This document shows, piece by piece, positions 15,149 through 24,388 of a DNA stretch of 64,000 bases. The position numbers and the translations under genes are program-made. The notes under the pieces were generated by a model, which saw only the letters and a program-made list of their open reading frames with translations, ran no database searches and was not told the origin of the DNA. Every line of letters begins with the position of its first letter. The first letter of the stretch is position 1. Origin of the DNA: Caldilineaceae bacterium. Lineage in GTDB: Bacteria; Chloroflexota; Anaerolineae; Caldilineales; Caldilineaceae. Location: assembly GCA_026645575.1 (NCBI GenBank), contig JAPKMW010000024.1, forward strand, positions 48,911 through 112,910, written 5' to 3'.

Positions 15149-16018
15149 TTAAACAAAGAGACTGACAAAATAAAAAAAGAGCGGCGCCGCATAGGTGAAT
15201 GGATAAATGTAGTGCAAAATACCCCCTAATCCCATCTGGTGGCGTTCGGCCTCGTTAATCTCCAATGCCTGTTGAATGGCGCGCACAGTGTTCGTGCCCA
15301 GGTAGGCCCCGCCGCTAATGAGCAAGCCCGACACCATTGCTTGCAGTGGCGTCAACCCAATCAACCACGGTCCCACCCCCCAAGCCAGGATGCCGACGCC
15401 CAGAATGCTCAAGATGCCGGCCAGTCCTGTCAGCGACGCATGAAAGACCGGTCGCGACCAATCATTGACCCGCCACCGTAGCAGGATCGTCTGCATAATT
15501 GCCTGCGTATGAACCAGCAGCACCAGATAGAGCAGCAGATTGCCGCCGCTGACAACGCTGGCCAGGTCGCCATCGGACACAGGTAACGCATTGTCGCGCA
15601 CCAACAATAGTCCGGCGTGGCTAAAGCCAAAGAGCAGGGTAAAGAGGCCCCACCCTAGTTTGAGGGTGCTGTTGAGCGCCTGCGCCGTACTCTCATAGCG
15701 CGCCAGCAACCAGGCCGCCAGGCCAAAGATCAACAAGGGGATAAACGCCAAGGCCACTGCATAATAGTGATTCACAATCCAAATGAATTGCAGGGGAATA
15801 CAGAGATAACTGAGGAAGACGAAGTGCCGCTCGCTACGCCGGAGCGGCATCATCGTATAAAAATCTTTCAAGGCTTGGAAACTGACAAAGCCCAAGAGTG
15901 TAAGCGCAAGCCCTGGTTGGGGGAGCAACGCGCTCAAATATAACATGATCAATAATGACCAGACCAAAGGTCGCACTTCCAGCCGGATAATGGTCGCACT
16001 TTTTTCTAGTGATCTCAT
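15149..16018 (-). CDS. CdsA-like integral membrane protein lacking catalytic residues
   Basis: The 289-aa protein has about eight membrane helices. In its C-terminal part MGLGGILHYIYPFTYAAPLF aligns with the CdsA signature region GHGGILDRIDSLLFAAP, and YTMMPLRRSERHFVFLSYLC resembles the N-terminal helices of phosphatidate cytidylyltransferases found beside PlsC. However, the Lys-Arg...Lys-Asp part is replaced (NEAERHQM) and the DRxD acids are replaced by HYIY, so metal and CTP binding should be lost. It may be a non-catalytic lipid-binding or scaffold paralogue. It heads the operon with plsC and a methyltransferase. Confidence 0.6.
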   Translation of the reverse strand: MRSLEKSATIIRLEVRPLVWSLLIMLYLSALLPQPGLALTLLGFVSFQALKDFYTMMPLRRSERHFVFLSYLCIPLQFIWIVNHYYAVALAFIPLLIFGLAAWLLARYESTAQALNSTLKLGWGLFTLLFGFSHAGLLLVRDNALPVSDGDLASVVSGGNLLLYLVLLVHTQAIMQTILLRWRVNDWSRPVFHASLTGLAGILSILGVGILAWGVGPWLIGLTPLQAMVSGLLISGGAYLGTNTVRAIQQALEINEAERHQMGLGGILHYIYPFTYAAPLFFYFVSLFV

Positions 16019-16398
16019 GAACGCTTGTTCACCTCGGTTGCGGCACGGCGCAACCCGCTATTGTAGACATACATCGTCCGCAAAATTTCTACCTATTGCA
16101 ACACCGCAACCGTAGAACAGTTGCGAGTCACTTCACAACCGCGCCCCTATACCACGTAGAAATTTTTGCCAGTGTAACCCGGTATGATAATACGAACGGC
16201 ACGCGCAAGCAAATCTTTGGCTGACAATGGCGAGTCCGTTGTACGGGCAACAGGCCGTTGCCTTACAACACCGCTGTTGCGCTCGTGCAACGCACTTGCT
16301 GGTTGCAGGTTCGATGATTGATGAACCTGTGGTACAATCGCTTCAGACAAATGTCGATGCTTAATGTGACCAAATCCAACGAATGAAGGACTGTGCCG
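16019..16398. other. Intergenic region between divergent genes with a possible promoter
   Basis: No gene is seen. TTCGAT (16310-16315), a 17-bp spacer and TACAAT (16333-16338) form a plausible promoter for the glycosidase gene at 16399. Short palindromic words (GGGCAACAGGCCGTTGCC near 16240) are present. A promoter for the CdsA-like operon must lie near 16020-16100 but is not clear. Confidence 0.4.
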
Positions 16399-17901
16399 AT
16401 GTATCACCACCCTGGCGAATATGTCACCGATTTTTGTATTGTCAAACGGGATCAGCTTTACCACCTTTTTCATATCCGGGGCGAACGCTGGACCTGGCCG
16501 GTCGGCTATCGCGAACTGGATTTGGGTCATGCCACCTCCACCGATTTGCGCACGTGGACACCCCATGCCCCTGTGCTGCCCGCCGGCCCCAAAGGCGCCT
16601 GGGACGAGAGCGGCAACTGGGCGCCCGACATCATTGAAGTGAATGGTGTCTATTACTGCTACTACACCGGCAGCGATGTCAACAACAACCAGGCCATTGG
16701 TCTCGCCACTTCGACTGATCTCTTTCAGTGGGAAAAGCACCCCGCCAACCCGGTCGTGGAACCGGGGGCGTGGTCGGATCGCCATGTGGGCAAGGATGTG
16801 GCCGGTCGCGATGCCATGGTCTTTGCGGATACCGAACGCAACCGTTACCTACTCTATTACACGGCAACCATGGCGGATGGACGCGCCTGTCTGGCGTTGG
16901 CGCAATCGCCGGATCTCATTCATTGGGAAGATTTGGGGCCGACTTACATTGAGGAAGATCGCCACTACAACCGGCTGGAATCGGCCTATCTGGTGCCGCA
17001 CGAGGGCCGCTACTATCTTTTTTACAGCGCCAAGGGCGGCCCCAAGAGCAAAGGCTTTTCGCCCAACGCGTTTGACCACTTTGATATTGTCTATCTGGTT
17101 TCCGATGACCCAACCACGGGTTGGCAAAAACCGACCAACCACGAACTGCTGACTGAATGGACCTGCGCCAGTGAACACCCCACCTTCGACGGTGTCACTT
17201 ATATGCTCTATATTGTGCAAGAGGAGATCAACGGCATTTGGGGCGCCTCGGTACTAAGTGATCCCAAACGGATCGAATGGCAAGCGGACGGCACGGTGCG
17301 CGTGTGCGAACATCTACCGGACAACGTCGAGCAGCAGACGCTGTTTGATAGCCGCCAGGATGGGCTAGTCGATTGGGTTCACCACGGGGGTAACTGGTTG
17401 CTGGATGCTCATAAAATCCTCTACGCCCCGACGGGTACGGACGAAAGCGTTCTGCTCAATACGCTATGGGGACGGGATCTGGCCTTGGAAGCAGAAGTGT
17501 GGCTGCCGACCAATAGCGTCGCCTCGCTGATGGTGCGCAGCAACCCGTCAGCAATGGCCGGTTATCGCATTGGACTGGATTGCGCCCGCAATGTTGTGGG
17601 CCTCTACGAACTTTTCCCCGCCCAGCCAGAGCGCGTCATTCAGGAGCGCCTGGTCGCCTTGGCCCCTGGCGAGTGGCACAAGCTCAAGGTCGTCGTGCAG
17701 GGTGATTTTTTTGATGTTTATGTCGATGATACATTGCTGCTGGTGCGCCATGAACGCGCCTATACGGAAGGCTGCTTTGGTCTACACGCCCGCGGACCAG
17801 TACAGGTGCGCAACCTGCACGCCTATCGCTATGTTGGCCCGGAAGAAATCTCATTGGATTGGGAGCGCCACTGCAAACCGTACCACTTGTTTCGGTATTG
17901 A
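16399..17901 (+). CDS. GH43/GH32-like beta-propeller glycosidase with beta-sandwich domain
   Basis: The 500-aa protein begins MYHHPGEYVTDFCIVKRD and has the repeated blades of a five-bladed propeller over residues 1-320: LGHATSTDLRTWTPH, NWAPDIIEVNGVYYCYYTG, GLATSTDLFQWEKHP and YYLFYSAKGG. The WAPD-I motif is typical of GH43. Residues 340-480 look like a concanavalin-type sandwich (GEWHKLKVVVQGDFFDVYVDD), as in GH32. It probably acts on fructosides or arabino/xylosides; specificity is unknown. No signal peptide, so it is likely cytoplasmic. GAAGGA before the 16399 ATG decides the start over a GTG six bases upstream. Confidence 0.82.
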   Translation: MYHHPGEYVTDFCIVKRDQLYHLFHIRGERWTWPVGYRELDLGHATSTDLRTWTPHAPVLPAGPKGAWDESGNWAPDIIEVNGVYYCYYTGSDVNNNQAIGLATSTDLFQWEKHPANPVVEPGAWSDRHVGKDVAGRDAMVFADTERNRYLLYYTATMADGRACLALAQSPDLIHWEDLGPTYIEEDRHYNRLESAYLVPHEGRYYLFYSAKGGPKSKGFSPNAFDHFDIVYLVSDDPTTGWQKPTNHELLTEWTCASEHPTFDGVTYMLYIVQEEINGIWGASVLSDPKRIEWQADGTVRVCEHLPDNVEQQTLFDSRQDGLVDWVHHGGNWLLDAHKILYAPTGTDESVLLNTLWGRDLALEAEVWLPTNSVASLMVRSNPSAMAGYRIGLDCARNVVGLYELFPAQPERVIQERLVALAPGEWHKLKVVVQGDFFDVYVDDTLLLVRHERAYTEGCFGLHARGPVQVRNLHAYRYVGPEEISLDWERHCKPYHLFRY

Positions 17902-17963
17902 TAAGCTTGTCTTGAACGGTTCACGCAACACGTAACACGAATCACGCAATTAGGAACTCAACC

Positions 17964-19454
17964 ATGAAGCAAGGACAAACACTCGAACGCTTAGAAGTCG
18001 GAATGCCCGTGATCGCCCCTAGTGGGCAGTTGATCCGGGTCTCAGCAGAGTTGGCGGCGCGTTTTCAGCCGGGGGATAGTTTGGCGGTGGTCGCCCATAG
18101 TGGCGAATTGTTGCGCATTCCGTCAGCAGAAAAACAGCGTGCCACGGCTGCGGTCACCCGCTGTGTTGCGGCTTTTCATGCAATGGGATCGGTGCGCGAT
18201 GAACAGATCGCGGCCTTTTACGAAGGGTTTGCTGTGGCGTTGGCGGATGATTCGATCTGGGCGCAAATTGCTGAGATCAACGCGCAGGACGTGAACGATG
18301 CGCGGGCGCGGGGGCGCTCGACAACGCGGCTGGTCGCCACCGAGAAGATGCGTAAAAACATGATCGACGGGCTGCGCGGCTGGATCGAAGCGCCGTCGCG
18401 CCGCGGTCAAATCTTGGAAACGGTGCAACAGGAGGGCTTTCGCGTCGAACTGGTCGGCGCGGCATTGGGGGTGGTGGCCTTTGTCTTTGAAGGACGGCCG
18501 AATGTGTTGGCCGATGCTTGTGGCGTCTTGCGCGGCGGCAACACCGTCGTCTTCCGCATTGGCAGCGACGCCTTGCGCACCGCCCAAGCGATCATGCGGC
18601 TGGCCGTCGAACCGGCGTTGACCACCGCCGGTCTACCAAGCGGTGCTGTCACCTTGATCGAAAGTGCGGCTCATGCGGCTGGTTGGGCGCTCTTTTCCGA
18701 TGAACGGCTGGCCCTGGCGGTGGCGCGTGGTTCTGGCCCTGCCGTGGCGACGTTGGGTTCGCTGGCGCGCAGTGTGGGGGTGCCCGTCAGTTTGCATGGC
18801 ACTGGCGGCGCCTGGATTGTAGCGGCAGCTTCCGCTGATCCAGCCACCTTTGGCCGCGTAGTCGTGAACTCGTTAGATCGTAAGGTGTGCAATACACTCA
18901 ATGTCTGCTGTCTTCTTGCCAGCGAGACGGCGCGCCTGGTTCCCGTCCTTCTGGAAAGTTTGGCCGAAGCCGGTAGACGCCGGGGGCAAAATTTCAAGCT
19001 GCATGTGGCTGAAGGGAGCGCGCATGTTGTACCGGCTGATCTGTTCCAAAAAATTGTCGCCATCCGCCGCGCCGTTGGCGATGTGGACGAACCACAGGCC
19101 GAGTTGCTGCCGCGCCACGCACTGGGCCACGAATGGGAATGGGAAGAGACGCCGGAGGTTACGCTGGTGGTGGTCGAATCGGTGGCGGAAGCGGTGGCGC
19201 TCTTCAACCAATACAGCCCGCAATTTGTCGGCTCGTTGATCAGCAATGACGAAGCGGAACACCAGCAGTTCTACGAAACGATCAATGCCCCCTTTGTCGG
19301 CAACGACTATACGCGCTGGGTCGATGGACAACTGGCGCTGCACAAACCGGAATTGGGTCTCTCCAACTGGCAACATGGCCGCCTTTTCGGTCGCGGGGCG
19401 ATTCTAAGCGGGGACAGTGTTTATACGGTGCGGACGCGGTATATTCGCGAGTAA
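17964..19454 (+). CDS. Glutamate-5-semialdehyde dehydrogenase-like (ProA-like) protein
   Basis: The 496-aa protein resembles ProA from about residue 85: FVFEGRPNVLADACGVLRGG, TVVFRIGSDALRTAQA, VARGSGPAVATLGSLA, and the catalytic Cys in DRKVCNTLNVCCLL. It is longer than usual ProA (about 415 aa) because of a roughly 70-residue N-terminal extension with a small barrel-like look (VGMPVIAPSGQLIRV). The CNAxE motif after the active Cys reads CNTLN, so the usual Glu is missing. No proB is near; a glycosidase precedes it by 62 bp. It may be a paralogue acting on another acyl-phosphate or aldehyde. AGGAACTCAACC precedes the ATG. Confidence 0.8.
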   Translation: MKQGQTLERLEVGMPVIAPSGQLIRVSAELAARFQPGDSLAVVAHSGELLRIPSAEKQRATAAVTRCVAAFHAMGSVRDEQIAAFYEGFAVALADDSIWAQIAEINAQDVNDARARGRSTTRLVATEKMRKNMIDGLRGWIEAPSRRGQILETVQQEGFRVELVGAALGVVAFVFEGRPNVLADACGVLRGGNTVVFRIGSDALRTAQAIMRLAVEPALTTAGLPSGAVTLIESAAHAAGWALFSDERLALAVARGSGPAVATLGSLARSVGVPVSLHGTGGAWIVAAASADPATFGRVVVNSLDRKVCNTLNVCCLLASETARLVPVLLESLAEAGRRRGQNFKLHVAEGSAHVVPADLFQKIVAIRRAVGDVDEPQAELLPRHALGHEWEWEETPEVTLVVVESVAEAVALFNQYSPQFVGSLISNDEAEHQQFYETINAPFVGNDYTRWVDGQLALHKPELGLSNWQHGRLFGRGAILSGDSVYTVRTRYIRE

Positions 19455-19467
19455 AGGACCACCCATC

Positions 19468-21024
19468 ATGACAAAACCAATTCAAACCAGCACCTATGTC
19501 TTTCGTGATTTAATCGAAGGCGGTTTTTTGTATGTTGATAAAACAGAGTACATTTATGAATTGGTTCGCTATGGGAAAGGGATTTATTTCTTGTCGCGTC
19601 CGCGCCGTTTTGGTAAAAGCTTGATGGTCTCAACGCTGGAAGAGCTTTTCAAAGGCAACCGCGATCTCTTCCACGGGTTGTGGATCGATCAGAGCGACTA
19701 TCAATGGCAAGCTCATCCAGTAATTCGCCTGGATTTTAGTCGCAATACGGTCAGAACCGCAAGCGCCTTAGAACAAGCCATCGACTTCCAGCTAGGGAAA
19801 ATCGCACAAGGGTATGGCTTAACCCTACAAGGCTTTGACTACCAAAGCCGCTTTCAAGACTTGATTGAACAACTGGCTGCAGGTGGCAAAAGGGTCGTCA
19901 TTCTGATTGATGAGTATGATAAACCGTTGATCGATAATCTGGATCGATTGGAGGATGCCAAACAAATCCGTGACACCTTGAAAGCCTTCTATACCATAAT
20001 TAAGGCAATGGACGCTTATCTGCGCTTTGTCTTTATCACAGGCATTAGCAAATTTAGTCGTGTCGGCGTCTTTTCGGCTTTGAATCACCTCAGTGATTTA
20101 ACCATGCACCCGCGTTTTGCAACAGCAGTCGGCTTGACAGAGGCGGAAATCAGAGAGAATTTTCAGGAGTACATCACTGCCTTTGCCGAAAAGGAAGGGA
20201 GCACTTTTGATGAATTTGTTGCCAAAATGCGTTACTGGTATGATGGTTTTTGTTTTGCGGCAGAGTGTGAGCAGGTCTACAACCCCTATTCAACGCTTAA
20301 TCTGTTTGATCAGCAGCGCTTTTATAATTTCTGGTTTGAAAGTGGCACACCCAACTTTTTGCTAAAACTGATCAAAGATCGTGGCTATGATATTACCCAA
20401 CTGCAAAACCTACAATTGCGCGAATTGGCCTTTAGCACCTATGAGATCGACTCACTCGCTATTATCCCGCTCTTATTTCAAACCGGCTATCTGACCATTA
20501 AAGGGTATGAACCGGAACATCGGCGCTACACCTTAGGCCATCCCAATTATGAAGTGGAAGATGCTTTTTCTTTCTATTTGTTGAGCGCTTTTAGCGCTTT
20601 AGAACCAGCCTTCAGCGAAGATTATTTGTGGCAATTGATCGATGCCCTGAAAGCCAATCAGCTTGCCCAGTTTTTCACTGTGCTGGACGCCTTTTTTGCC
20701 AACATTGATTATGATTTACATATCAAGCAGGAAAAATATTACCAGACAATTTTCTATTTGATTTTTCTCTTGCTGGGGTTACGTATTAGCGCTGAGGTTA
20801 AGACCAATCAAGGTCGGATTGACGCTGTGGTTGAACTGGATGAACGCATCCTGCTCTTTGAATTCAAACTAGATGACAGCGCAGCTACCGCATTACAGCA
20901 GATCAAAGATACGGCGTACTACCAGAAGTATCAACTGAAGGGTAAAAAACTCACGTTGGTTGGCGCCAATTTTGATAGCAGCCAGCGCAAAATCAGCGAA
21001 TGGAAAACGGAGGATCTGCCATGA
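19468..21024 (+). CDS. AAA-ATPase-like / PD-(D/E)XK nuclease fusion protein
   Basis: The 518-aa protein matches the widespread family with an N-terminal AAA-ATPase-like domain and a C-terminal DUF1703/PDDEXK_9 domain. The P-loop is the variant SRPRRFGKSLMVSTL near residue 47, and Walker B is VVILIDEYDKPLID near residue 145. The C-terminal nuclease core reads GRIDAVVELDERILLFEFKL (D...ExK) near residue 465. Its role is undetermined; members are common in mobile and accessory DNA. Base composition looks more A/T-rich than flanking metabolic genes. The next gene starts inside its stop (ATGA), indicating translational coupling. Confidence 0.88.
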   Translation: MTKPIQTSTYVFRDLIEGGFLYVDKTEYIYELVRYGKGIYFLSRPRRFGKSLMVSTLEELFKGNRDLFHGLWIDQSDYQWQAHPVIRLDFSRNTVRTASALEQAIDFQLGKIAQGYGLTLQGFDYQSRFQDLIEQLAAGGKRVVILIDEYDKPLIDNLDRLEDAKQIRDTLKAFYTIIKAMDAYLRFVFITGISKFSRVGVFSALNHLSDLTMHPRFATAVGLTEAEIRENFQEYITAFAEKEGSTFDEFVAKMRYWYDGFCFAAECEQVYNPYSTLNLFDQQRFYNFWFESGTPNFLLKLIKDRGYDITQLQNLQLRELAFSTYEIDSLAIIPLLFQTGYLTIKGYEPEHRRYTLGHPNYEVEDAFSFYLLSAFSALEPAFSEDYLWQLIDALKANQLAQFFTVLDAFFANIDYDLHIKQEKYYQTIFYLIFLLLGLRISAEVKTNQGRIDAVVELDERILLFEFKLDDSAATALQQIKDTAYYQKYQLKGKKLTLVGANFDSSQRKISEWKTEDLP

Positions 21025-22043
21025 GTGCAAAGTATGGTGTCGGTTTGATCGGCGCCGGTTGGGTGGCCGGTGAGTATGTCAAGGTTTTTCGCAATCATCC
21101 GCTAACGGAGGTGGTTGGCATTTATAACCGCACGCCAGGTAAGGCCACCGCTTTGATGCAGGCTCACGGCATTCAGGGCAAAGAGTATGCAACCCTTGAC
21201 GAGTTCTTTGCCGATGAACGCATCCAACTCGTCGTCTCCTGCACCCAGCCTGATGTGCGTGGCGAGCATTGTGCGCGGGCGGCGGCGACGGGTCGCCATG
21301 TGGTTATTGAAAAACCAGTTGGCATCCAGCGGGCGCATACGGCGCAGATCCGGGAAGCGGTGGCGAAGGCCGGTGTCAAAACGGTGACTAGCTTTGTTCT
21401 GCGCTGGAATCCCCAATTTGTCACCGTGCGCCAGTTGATCGACGATGGCGTGCTGGGCGATCTCATCTATGGCGAGGCTGACTACTGGCACCCGGCCCGC
21501 CGCGCCCAACCGGGCAGCCCCTATCTGCGCAAGGATGTGGTGGGCAGCGCCTTTTTGAGCGGCGGCTGTCATGCCGTGGACATGCTGCGCTATCTCGGCG
21601 GCGAGGTGGTGGAGGTGAGCGCGTTTGCCGCCCCGCCCAAGCGGATCAAGAGCTTTGAATTTGATCCAGTGGTGGTAGCGTCGCTCAAATTTGCCAATGG
21701 CGCGGTTGGGAAATTGTCGGCGCTGCTCGACGGCGACACGCCCTATCGCTTCAACTGCCGACTCTTCGGCACGAACGGCAGCATTCAAAACAACGAAGTC
21801 TACTCGTCGCAGAAATACCCCGGCGCCCATGACTACTGGGCCTTCCCTACCATCACCCCCAACAGTGGCGACGTGACCCACCACCCCTTCAAGGCGCAAA
21901 TCGAACATTTTATCGACTGCATTGAAAACAACGTCGAGTCCCATGCCTCGATCTACGATAGCTACAAGTCGATGGCGATCTGCTTTGCGATTGACGAATC
22001 GGTGGCAAAGGGTGGGCAACCGGTAAAAGTGCTTCATGATTGA
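21021..22043 (+). CDS. Gfo/Idh/MocA family oxidoreductase
   Basis: A 340-aa dehydrogenase with Rossmann start YGVGLIGAGWVAGEYVKVF, intact EKP in HVVIEKPVGI, and the catalytic His in FLSGGCHAVDMLRYLGGEV. Substrate is probably a sugar, inositol or derivative. GGAGGATCTGCC lies upstream of the 21021 ATG, which overlaps the stop of the AAA/nuclease gene by four bases. Such coupling to a nuclease-like gene is odd for a metabolic enzyme and suggests a recent insertion of the AAA gene upstream that captured its start region. Confidence 0.88.
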   Translation: MSAKYGVGLIGAGWVAGEYVKVFRNHPLTEVVGIYNRTPGKATALMQAHGIQGKEYATLDEFFADERIQLVVSCTQPDVRGEHCARAAATGRHVVIEKPVGIQRAHTAQIREAVAKAGVKTVTSFVLRWNPQFVTVRQLIDDGVLGDLIYGEADYWHPARRAQPGSPYLRKDVVGSAFLSGGCHAVDMLRYLGGEVVEVSAFAAPPKRIKSFEFDPVVVASLKFANGAVGKLSALLDGDTPYRFNCRLFGTNGSIQNNEVYSSQKYPGAHDYWAFPTITPNSGDVTHHPFKAQIEHFIDCIENNVESHASIYDSYKSMAICFAIDESVAKGGQPVKVLHD

Positions 22044-22111
22044 CGAGAACGCTAACTTATGGTAAAGTTTACACCGTAACTGATTGCAGAGCATGTATAA
22101 ACGAAACGATT

Positions 22112-22879
22112 ATGTCATTACAGATTGATACCTTTGATGATTTACTGACGATTATTAATAACCATCCCGATTGGCGCCGTAAACTTGTCAAGGCGCTCTT
22201 TCCGGAAATCGATTTGCCTAAAGCTTTGCAAGAGCTGATTGAGTCCAATCGCTTGCTGCGTGCACAATTAGGCGATGTTGATGCGCGCTTGGCACGTATG
22301 GAAGACCGTCAGGCACGCATGGAAGACCGTCAAGACAGAATGGAAGGTCAGCTCATTCGGATCGAAGGCCGTCAAGACAAGATGGATCACCGTTTAGATC
22401 GGATTGAAACAACGGTCACACGATTAGACCGCTCGGTTGCCGAGTTAAAGGGTGATAACTATGAAAGCAATTTTGTCCGCAAAGCAGATGCAATCTTAGG
22501 CACATTTGTGCGTCGCGGTCATGATGGTCGGCAAGAAATTGCTACCAAGCTAGAGGTAGCTGAAGCCGAGAATCAAATTTCTGATGAAGATTATACACAG
22601 GTAATGGCAGCGGATTTGCTATGGAATGGTCGGTCTAAGCAAATCGCAGAGGACATATCTCTGGTTGTGGAGGTATCATGGTTTGCAGAGCAGCATGACC
22701 TTGAACGTGCGGTCAATCGGGCTTCCATTCTGCGCCAAATTGGTTTGCGTGCTTTCCCTGTGGTTGCGGCCAAAGAATGGGTTGATGAAGTGCGCGCCGA
22801 GGCGCTACGGCGCAAGGTTACCATCATATACGATTATAATGCTGATAAAGCCTCCTGGGAATCAGCACGCACAATGTAA
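22112..22879 (+). CDS. Coiled-coil protein with PD-(D/E)XK-like C-terminus
   Basis: A 255-aa protein, start MSLQIDTFDDLLTIINNHPD, with a long central coiled coil built of a repeating RMEDRQ/RIEGRQ/RMDHR-type heptad pattern (residues 60-115). The C-terminal domain has ADLLWNGRSK and ISLVVEVSW, the spacing of a D...ExS-type PD-(D/E)XK fold, resembling the DUF3782-like group common in filamentous bacteria. The function is unknown. No good ribosome-binding site is visible, and an in-frame earlier start at 22040 cannot be excluded. A/T-richer than neighbours. Confidence 0.75.
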   Translation: MSLQIDTFDDLLTIINNHPDWRRKLVKALFPEIDLPKALQELIESNRLLRAQLGDVDARLARMEDRQARMEDRQDRMEGQLIRIEGRQDKMDHRLDRIETTVTRLDRSVAELKGDNYESNFVRKADAILGTFVRRGHDGRQEIATKLEVAEAENQISDEDYTQVMAADLLWNGRSKQIAEDISLVVEVSWFAEQHDLERAVNRASILRQIGLRAFPVVAAKEWVDEVRAEALRRKVTIIYDYNADKASWESARTM

Positions 22880-22927
22880 TTCTCTTCCTAATAATTTTCC
22901 CCATTTTTCACGTCGGCCCTTTCATCA

Positions 22928-23662
22928 ATGCGCCACTGGTACGGACTTCTTCGCTCAATCGCTATTTACTATGCTAACCCACTGAAGCTCCAGCAAATGC
23001 GCCGCTTCTACGCCCAGTTCATGCGACCGGGCGATCTCTGCTTTGACATTGGCGCCCATGTTGGCAACCGCCTGTCGGTTTGGACCAAGTTGGGGGCGCG
23101 CGTGGTGGGGGTGGAGCCGCAGCCGCTTTGTCTACAACTCTTGCAGCGCTGGTATGGTCGCCATCCCCAGGTGACGTTGGTGGGTGAAGCTGTGGGCGCA
23201 GAAGCCGGTCAGCAACAACTCTTCATTAGCGAACGTCACCCCACTGTCACCACCTTATCCAAATCGTGGATCGAAACTGTACAGAAAGTCCCCTCGTTTG
23301 CGGCTGTCCAGTGGGAGCAGCGGGTAACCGTCAACGTGACGACGTTGGATGATCTCATTGCTCGTTATGGCGAACCGGTCTTCTGCAAGATTGATGTCGA
23401 AGGGTATGAGTTGGAGGTGTTGCGTGGCTTGTCGCGCCCATTGCCGGCCCTCTCTTTTGAATATATCCCGGCGGCCCAAGCAATGGCTGTAGGTTGCATC
23501 GAACGCTTGCAACAACTGGGCGACTACGAATTTAACTGGTCAATCAGTGAACAGCACCGTTGGCAAGCGCCGCAGTGGGTGGATTGCAACGCAATGATTA
23601 CCTGGCTCAAAGCGCTTCCACAACAGGCTGATTCAGGCGATATTTATGCCCAGCAAAAATAA
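22928..23662 (+). CDS. FkbM family methyltransferase
   Basis: The 244-aa protein has class I methyltransferase motif I CFDIGAHVGNRLSVWTKLGA, acidic VGVEPQPLCL, and the FkbM hallmark FCKIDVEGYELEVLRGL. The family O-methylates sugars and polyketides. There is no obvious glycan cluster near, so the substrate is open. It is preceded by the coiled-coil nuclease-like gene by 48 bp; its start context is weak. A likely membrane-protein fragment follows. Confidence 0.88.
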   Translation: MRHWYGLLRSIAIYYANPLKLQQMRRFYAQFMRPGDLCFDIGAHVGNRLSVWTKLGARVVGVEPQPLCLQLLQRWYGRHPQVTLVGEAVGAEAGQQQLFISERHPTVTTLSKSWIETVQKVPSFAAVQWEQRVTVNVTTLDDLIARYGEPVFCKIDVEGYELEVLRGLSRPLPALSFEYIPAAQAMAVGCIERLQQLGDYEFNWSISEQHRWQAPQWVDCNAMITWLKALPQQADSGDIYAQQK

Positions 23663-23673
23663 CTGAATCTACG

Positions 23674-23841
23674 CTAGGGTTACCCGGGTTAGGCATTCTG
23701 TTGGCTTTTGGCGTTGGCTATTTTAGCCTGGGGTTGCTCTTTCTTCTGCCGGCGTTTTATGGCATGTTTGTTGTGGGGAACGCGCTGTTGGTTTTACAGC
23801 CATCTACACCGGTAGTGCCATTTTCTGTCAAAAGCAAGTAA
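23674..23841 (+). pseudogene. Remnant of a small two-helix membrane protein
   Basis: A frame of 55 codons without its own start reads LGLPGLGILLAFGVGYFSL, then LLFLLPAFYGMFVVGNALLV and ends VPFSVKSK. This is clearly membrane-protein-like, but it lacks an initiation site and begins 11 bp after the FkbM stop. It is probably the 3' piece of a truncated gene. The next repeat element starts 28 bp later. Confidence 0.45.
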
Positions 23842-23869
23842 CACAGTAGCTTTACTATCGAGAGCAAAA

Positions 23870-23945
23870 TATACCAACGAGCGCCAGCAAGTAACACTTT
23901 TTACAGGAGTAATGGGTTACTTCCTGTGCTGCTCGTGAGTATAAC
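23870..23945. repeat. 76-bp dispersed repeat, copy A
   Basis: The reverse complement of 48252-48327, differing at about two positions. It contains the inner inverted words AAGTAACACTTTTTAC and GTAATGGGTTACTTCC and outer GAGCGCCAG. Copies sit in opposite orientation 24 kb apart, both between genes. Confidence 0.88.
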
Positions 23946-24013
23946 GGTGTGTGCGCTAGGGCAATCTTATGGTAAAATTCTAGACAAGTTGTTCTTACCA
24001 AAGGAGTAACCCT

Positions 24014-24373
24014 ATGGCAATGGTAGATTACCAAATCATTGAAACAGAGCTTGGGCCGATGATCAGCCACAGCCGCTCATCGGTCTATGATGTGATGCTG
24101 GATCATGATGCCGGTCACGACCTCTTTTACATTTGCGTAAACCATAATTTGCAACCCGTGCAGGTACAAATTGCACTGGAATATATTGAACAACATCGCC
24201 CAGTGTTAGAAGCCGATCTTCGCGAGATTCTGCCCCGCAAAGCTGAATATGAAAGCCAACATCGGGCAAAACAGGCGGAGGTTGAGAAAAAAATTGCACA
24301 AAAGCCAATGACACCCCGGCGTGCAGCCTTATATCAATTGATTAAAAAAACCAACGCCGCCGAGGAGAATTGA
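24014..24373 (+). CDS. DUF433-like antitoxin
   Basis: The 119-aa protein has the DUF433 (VapB45-like) pattern: SRSSVYDVMLDHDAGHDLFY then NLQPVQVQIALEYIEQHRP, a winged-helix DNA-binding part, followed by a charged helix (KQAEVEKKIAQKP). DUF433 antitoxins usually pair with PIN-like toxins (DUF5615). Immediately downstream is only a 21-codon stub of such a toxin. ACCAAAGGAGTAACCCT gives a strong ribosome-binding site. It is likely an orphaned antitoxin. Confidence 0.7.
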   Translation: MAMVDYQIIETELGPMISHSRSSVYDVMLDHDAGHDLFYICVNHNLQPVQVQIALEYIEQHRPVLEADLREILPRKAEYESQHRAKQAEVEKKIAQKPMTPRRAALYQLIKKTNAAEEN

Positions 24374-24388
24374 GCCGGGGAGAACTGA

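Noticed and set aside
15149..16018. Functional CdsA annotation
   Set aside because: The acidic and lysine signature residues are absent, so catalysis cannot be claimed.
16240..16340. Possible tRNA gene (GGTTCGATGATTGATGAACC)
   Set aside because: The T-arm-like sequence lacks a matching acceptor stem and anticodon arm.
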